Assembly: GCA_937906765.1 (NCBI GenBank)
Contig: CALCUV010000044.1
Span: 1-16,177 of the forward strand
DNA from: an uncultured Prevotella sp.
GTDB taxonomy: Bacteria; Bacteroidota; Bacteroidia; Bacteroidales; Bacteroidaceae
Length of the DNA: 16,177 nt
Direction: 5' to 3'
Shown here: piece after piece, positions 14,201-16,177 of the stretch
Numbering within the stretch: the first letter of the stretch is position 1
Layout: the number at the start of each line of letters is the position of its first letter
Program-made: the position numbers and the translations under genes
The notes under the pieces: generated by a model
The model's database searches: none
The model's input: the letters and a program-made list of their open reading frames with translations, nothing else
Told to the model about the DNA's origin: nothing

Positions 14201-14391
14201 TAAGGTAAGTTCTATAAATTAGTTGTTTTTTCTTTTTGATAGATTCCGAGCTTGGTCGCTTTGCTTATCTTTTGGTCTTTTTCTTTTTAGTTCCTTGAAA
14301 CGTAGCCCGCTACGCTTCTTCGTCGTTAAAAAGAAAAATCCTCAAAAATCTTAATCAAATCGATTCAAACTAATTTATAGAACCTACCTTA
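14201..14391. mobile_element. MITE-like 191-bp element with 24-bp terminal inverted repeats
   Basis: Arms 14201-14224 and 14368-14391 are inverted copies over 24 bp with one mismatch (TAAGGTAAGTTCTATAAATT on the left, TAAGGTAGGTTCTATAAATT read from the right). Inside lies a second, imperfect inverted repeat centred on CGTAG-CCCG-CTACG (about 14302-14315), flanked by TTTTTCTTTTTAG and TTAAAAAGAAAAA. The minus strand has a stretch of about 40 open codons but no start codon. No transposase is present. TTAA borders both ends but is part of the palindrome, so a target duplication cannot be decided. It starts 12 bp before the SPOR gene's GTG. Confidence 0.65.
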
Positions 14392-14449
14392 AAAGAATGA
14401 TTATCAACAAGAAGAGTTTCATCCCCCTTTTCTGGGGAAGTTTCTTGTG

Positions 14450-14480
14450 CAAAATTACTAAAATTTGTTTAATACTACAA
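14450..14480 (-). promoter_or_regulatory. Possible promoter reading through the MITE-like element into the SPOR gene
   Basis: On the minus strand TTG (14480-14478), 20-nt spacer, TAATTTTG (14457-14450). This fits the -33/-7 pattern and would start a transcript about 250 nt before the GTG at 14189, crossing the inverted-repeat element. Confidence 0.4.
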
Positions 14481-14681
14481 CCTATTTTTCACCCTTTTTA
14501 TCCAGCATTTTTCAGCATAACGACTAAACCTACAGAATTACAGCACATTAGGATTTTAAAGTTTTTTTCATCCCACACATCTGTAATATGAAAAGACTTT
14601 TCCCCACAAATCTGCCCACTTTTTGCCCCCCAATAACTGTGCCAACGCGCTATTTTTGAGTTGCAAAAACAGCAATCTAAT

Positions 14682-14746
14682 TTAGGAAAAACTAAGTCTC
14701 TTTTAATTAAAATTAAGTTACTTATAATTTGAATTAAGTTACTTAT
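14682..14746. repeat. Intergenic repeat of the TTAGGAAAAACT family, imperfect inverted repeat
   Basis: TTAGGAAAAACT occurs exactly at 14682-14693 and an inverted relative (AGTTTTCACTAA, beginning near 14741) closes the element. Between them TAAGTTACTTATAATTT and TAAGTTACTTATAGTTT follow each other 21 bp apart, the same period as the array at 1803. It combines the tandem and hairpin forms seen at the other two sites. Confidence 0.7.
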
Positions 14747-14953
14747 AGTTTTCACTAATTCTAATATCCTAATATTAAGGTGAGAGAATGAGGTTTGGGA
14801 ATGTGGGGCGTGTCATATTATATAAGTTCTTCCTATGCCCAACATCATTATTTACGCTCCTATCAGAGGAGGAATTTACGGAACGCACCACTTTTTCGTG
14901 ATGCAAAGATTGATTTTGATTTCTTACCGCTTCGCCATCCGCCATTTTTTTGA

Positions 14954-14961
14954 TAAGTTTG
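14954..14961 (+). promoter_or_regulatory. -7 promoter box for miaA
   Basis: TAAGTTTG fits TAnnTTTG, 29 bp before the ATG at 14991. It lies inside the upstream extension of the open frame, which argues that translation starts at 14991 and not at 14835. Confidence 0.6.
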
Positions 14962-14990
14962 CAACAGAAACACTACCCCATTTCAAACCT

Positions 14991-15914
14991 ATGTCTAAAC
15001 ATTACGACCTTATAACTATCGTGGGTCCCACGGCTTCTGGGAAAACGAAATTTGCCACGGCATTGGCGCAACTTATTGACGCAGAGATTATCAGCGCCGA
15101 CTCACGCCAGGTGTACCGTCGGATGGACTTAGGAACAGGTAAGGATTTGGCGGATTACATTGCGGCAGATGGCACCCCCATTCCCTATCACTTGATAGAC
15201 ATTGCCGAACCCGGCACGAAGTATAACGTCTTTGAATTTCAGCGCGACTTTCTCTCGGCCTACGAAGACATCCGCCAACGGAGCAAACGCGTCATCGTTT
15301 GTGGCGGAACGGGACTTTATGTTGAAAGCATCTTACGCGCTTACCGTTTAAGTCCAGTGCCTCAGAACGATGAGTTGCGCAAGACGTTGGAAGGCAAATC
15401 CTTGGAGGAACTCACCGCAATCTTGAAGACCTATAAGGCGCAACTGCACAACACAACTGACGTGGACACGGCACAGCGCGCCATTCGTGCCATCGAGATT
15501 GAGGAATATTATAAAAACGAACCCAAGGAAGAGCGCCCCTTCCCCAAACTCAGCAGTTTAACACTGGGTATTGATGTTGACCGTGAAGTACGCCGTGAGC
15601 GCATCAGCAATCGCTTGCGCCAACGCCTGGAAGAGGGTATGTTAGACGAGATTCGCGCCCTGCTTGATGAAGGCATTTCGGCAGAAGACCTTATTTATTA
15701 CGGATTGGAATACAAATTCTTGACACAACATGTCATTGGCGAACTCTCATTTGAGGAAATGTATCGCCAACTTGAAATTGCCATCCACCAATTCGCCAAA
15801 CGCCAAATGACATGGTTCAGAGGCATGGAAAAGCGTGGCACCCCCATCCGATGGGTCAGCAACACGCAAACCTCCGTTGAGCAAATTGCACAAGAAATTC
15901 TTCAGGGAGAATAA
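14991..15914 (+). CDS. miaA: tRNA dimethylallyltransferase (MiaA family)
   Basis: 307 residues from the ATG at 14991. MiaA adds a dimethylallyl group to A37 of tRNAs that read codons starting with U. Visible motifs are the P-loop GPTASGKT (12-19), IISADSRQVYRRMDLGTGK (34-51, with the catalytic Asp and the tRNA-binding residues), PYHLIDIAEP (65-74), VIVCGGTGLYVES (101-113), DTAQRAIRAIE and the C-terminal QFAKRQMTWFRGM. The middle signature 'IGYKE' of most MiaA proteins is replaced by YYGLEYKFL, and the motif reads LGTGKDL instead of IGTAKP; both are features I associate with the second, shorter MiaA paralogue of Bacteroidota. It could therefore be that paralogue, with the standard copy elsewhere. 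A lipoprotein gene begins 7 bp after its stop, suggesting an operon. Confidence 0.92.
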   Translation: MSKHYDLITIVGPTASGKTKFATALAQLIDAEIISADSRQVYRRMDLGTGKDLADYIAADGTPIPYHLIDIAEPGTKYNVFEFQRDFLSAYEDIRQRSKRVIVCGGTGLYVESILRAYRLSPVPQNDELRKTLEGKSLEELTAILKTYKAQLHNTTDVDTAQRAIRAIEIEEYYKNEPKEERPFPKLSSLTLGIDVDREVRRERISNRLRQRLEEGMLDEIRALLDEGISAEDLIYYGLEYKFLTQHVIGELSFEEMYRQLEIAIHQFAKRQMTWFRGMEKRGTPIRWVSNTQTSVEQIAQEILQGE

Positions 15915-15921
15915 ATCAGTT

Positions 15922-16140
15922 ATGCCCTTACGCCATCTCCATATCCTTTTGTTACTCACGTCTTTGGCATGGGGCATGGCATCGTGCTCTAAGATTGAAG
16001 AAGAACTCCCTGAGGGTCCGCCAATAGAATCTCCCGATGAAGGAAAAGACTCTGACGGCAACGAAACCGAGGGAGACACGCTTAGCGTAGTCAAAGCCTT
16101 GCAATGCGCTCCCGATGATTGGATTATCGTCAAGGGTTAC
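15922..16140 (+). CDS. Lipoprotein, N-terminal part (cut by adapter sequence)
   Basis: 73 residues are visible before the genuine sequence ends. A signal peptide MPLRHLHILLLLTSLAWGMASCSK has a lipobox-like MAS|C with the lipidated cysteine at position 22, so the protein should be a membrane lipoprotein, probably exported to the outer membrane. An acidic Pro/Glu/Asp-rich linker follows (IEEELPEGPPIESPDEGKDSDGNETEG), then TLSVVKALQCAPDDWIIVKGY. This last piece looks like the start of a DUF6359-type OB-like domain ('...A...D...W/V-x-V-x-GYI-V-G'), but too little is present to be sure. The ATG is 7 bp after the miaA stop. The frame runs on into the adapter as RSEEHTSELQSQ, which is not biological. 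Confidence 0.75.
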
Positions 16141-16177
16141 AGATCGGAAGAGCACACGTCTGAACTCCAGTCACAAG
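16141..16177. other. Illumina TruSeq adapter read-through (sequencing artefact)
   Basis: From 16141 the sequence is AGATCGGAAGAGCACACGTC followed by TGAACTCCAGTCAC, which is the standard TruSeq read-1 adapter (34 nt, to 16174), plus AAG that may be index. It is not genomic. The true contig end is at or before 16140. Confidence 0.98.

Larger units (their letters stand above)
14392..14990. other. AT-rich intergenic region upstream of miaA
   Basis: The region holds the possible minus-strand promoter at 14450-14480, the repeat element at 14682-14746 and the miaA promoter box near its right end. The ORF on the minus strand at 14498-14755 has no family character and spans the repeat, so I do not call it. 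The plus-strand frame from 14835 to 14990 is read only as an untranslated lead into miaA. Confidence 0.6.

Noticed and set aside
14498..14755. Minus-strand 85-codon ORF in the region before miaA
   Set aside because: It runs through the repeat element and encodes a repetitive Ile/Asn/Leu start (ISNLIQIISNLI), as expected from AT-rich repeat DNA.

Overview
The window looks like chromosomal DNA from a Bacteroidota bacterium, most likely order Bacteroidales and possibly Prevotella-like. Three things support this: promoters of the TAnnTTTG (-7) type with no clear Shine-Dalgarno sequences, an HU-like/SPOR protein that is typical of the phylum, and genes that are mainly housekeeping. It is the end of a draft contig. 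The last ~37 bases are Illumina adapter, not genome, and the left edge cuts through comEC.

Layout. From 1 to 3827, on the minus strand, transcription order is a Wzx/MATE-like polysaccharide flippase, a SUI1/YciH-type translation factor, a membrane-anchored three-HhH ComEA-like protein and comEC (partial). The last two form a DNA-uptake pair. From 4277 to 5988 there is an XRE-type regulator and, upstream of it, 1.1 kb of very AT-rich DNA with no convincing gene. From 5989 to 7671, holA (DNA polymerase III delta) is divergent from a small HsdR-N-like PD-(D/E)XK protein. From 8069 to 10606 lies mutS2. From 10607 to 12410 there is a hairpin-rich intergenic stretch with a terminator, then a five-unit array of short direct repeats spaced exactly 32 bp, then an AT-rich AAA_14/DUF4143 ATPase gene that looks recently acquired, with its own terminator. 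From 12512 to 14189, on the minus strand, are a zinc-ribbon/FHA protein and an HU-like/TM/SPOR protein. From 14201 to 14391 there is a 191-bp MITE-like inverted-repeat element. From 14991 to 16140, on the plus strand, are a MiaA-type tRNA prenyltransferase and the start of a lipoprotein gene, cut off by the adapter.

How the genes work together. The core genes serve DNA uptake (comEC plus the ComEA-like protein), replication (holA), recombination or ribosome rescue (mutS2), tRNA modification (miaA) and the cell envelope (flippase, SPOR protein, lipoprotein). There is no obvious multi-gene defence or mobile system.

The unusual content lies between genes. A repeat family built on the 12-mer TTAGGAAAAACT occurs in three intergenic regions, as a 21-bp tandem array and as long hairpins. 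The 32-bp phased repeat array sits in front of the ATPase gene. The MITE-like element lies between a likely promoter and its gene. The region after mutS2 can fold into several stems, one pair of which would form a pseudoknot. The phased array is the best candidate for something undescribed, but its function is inferred only from position.
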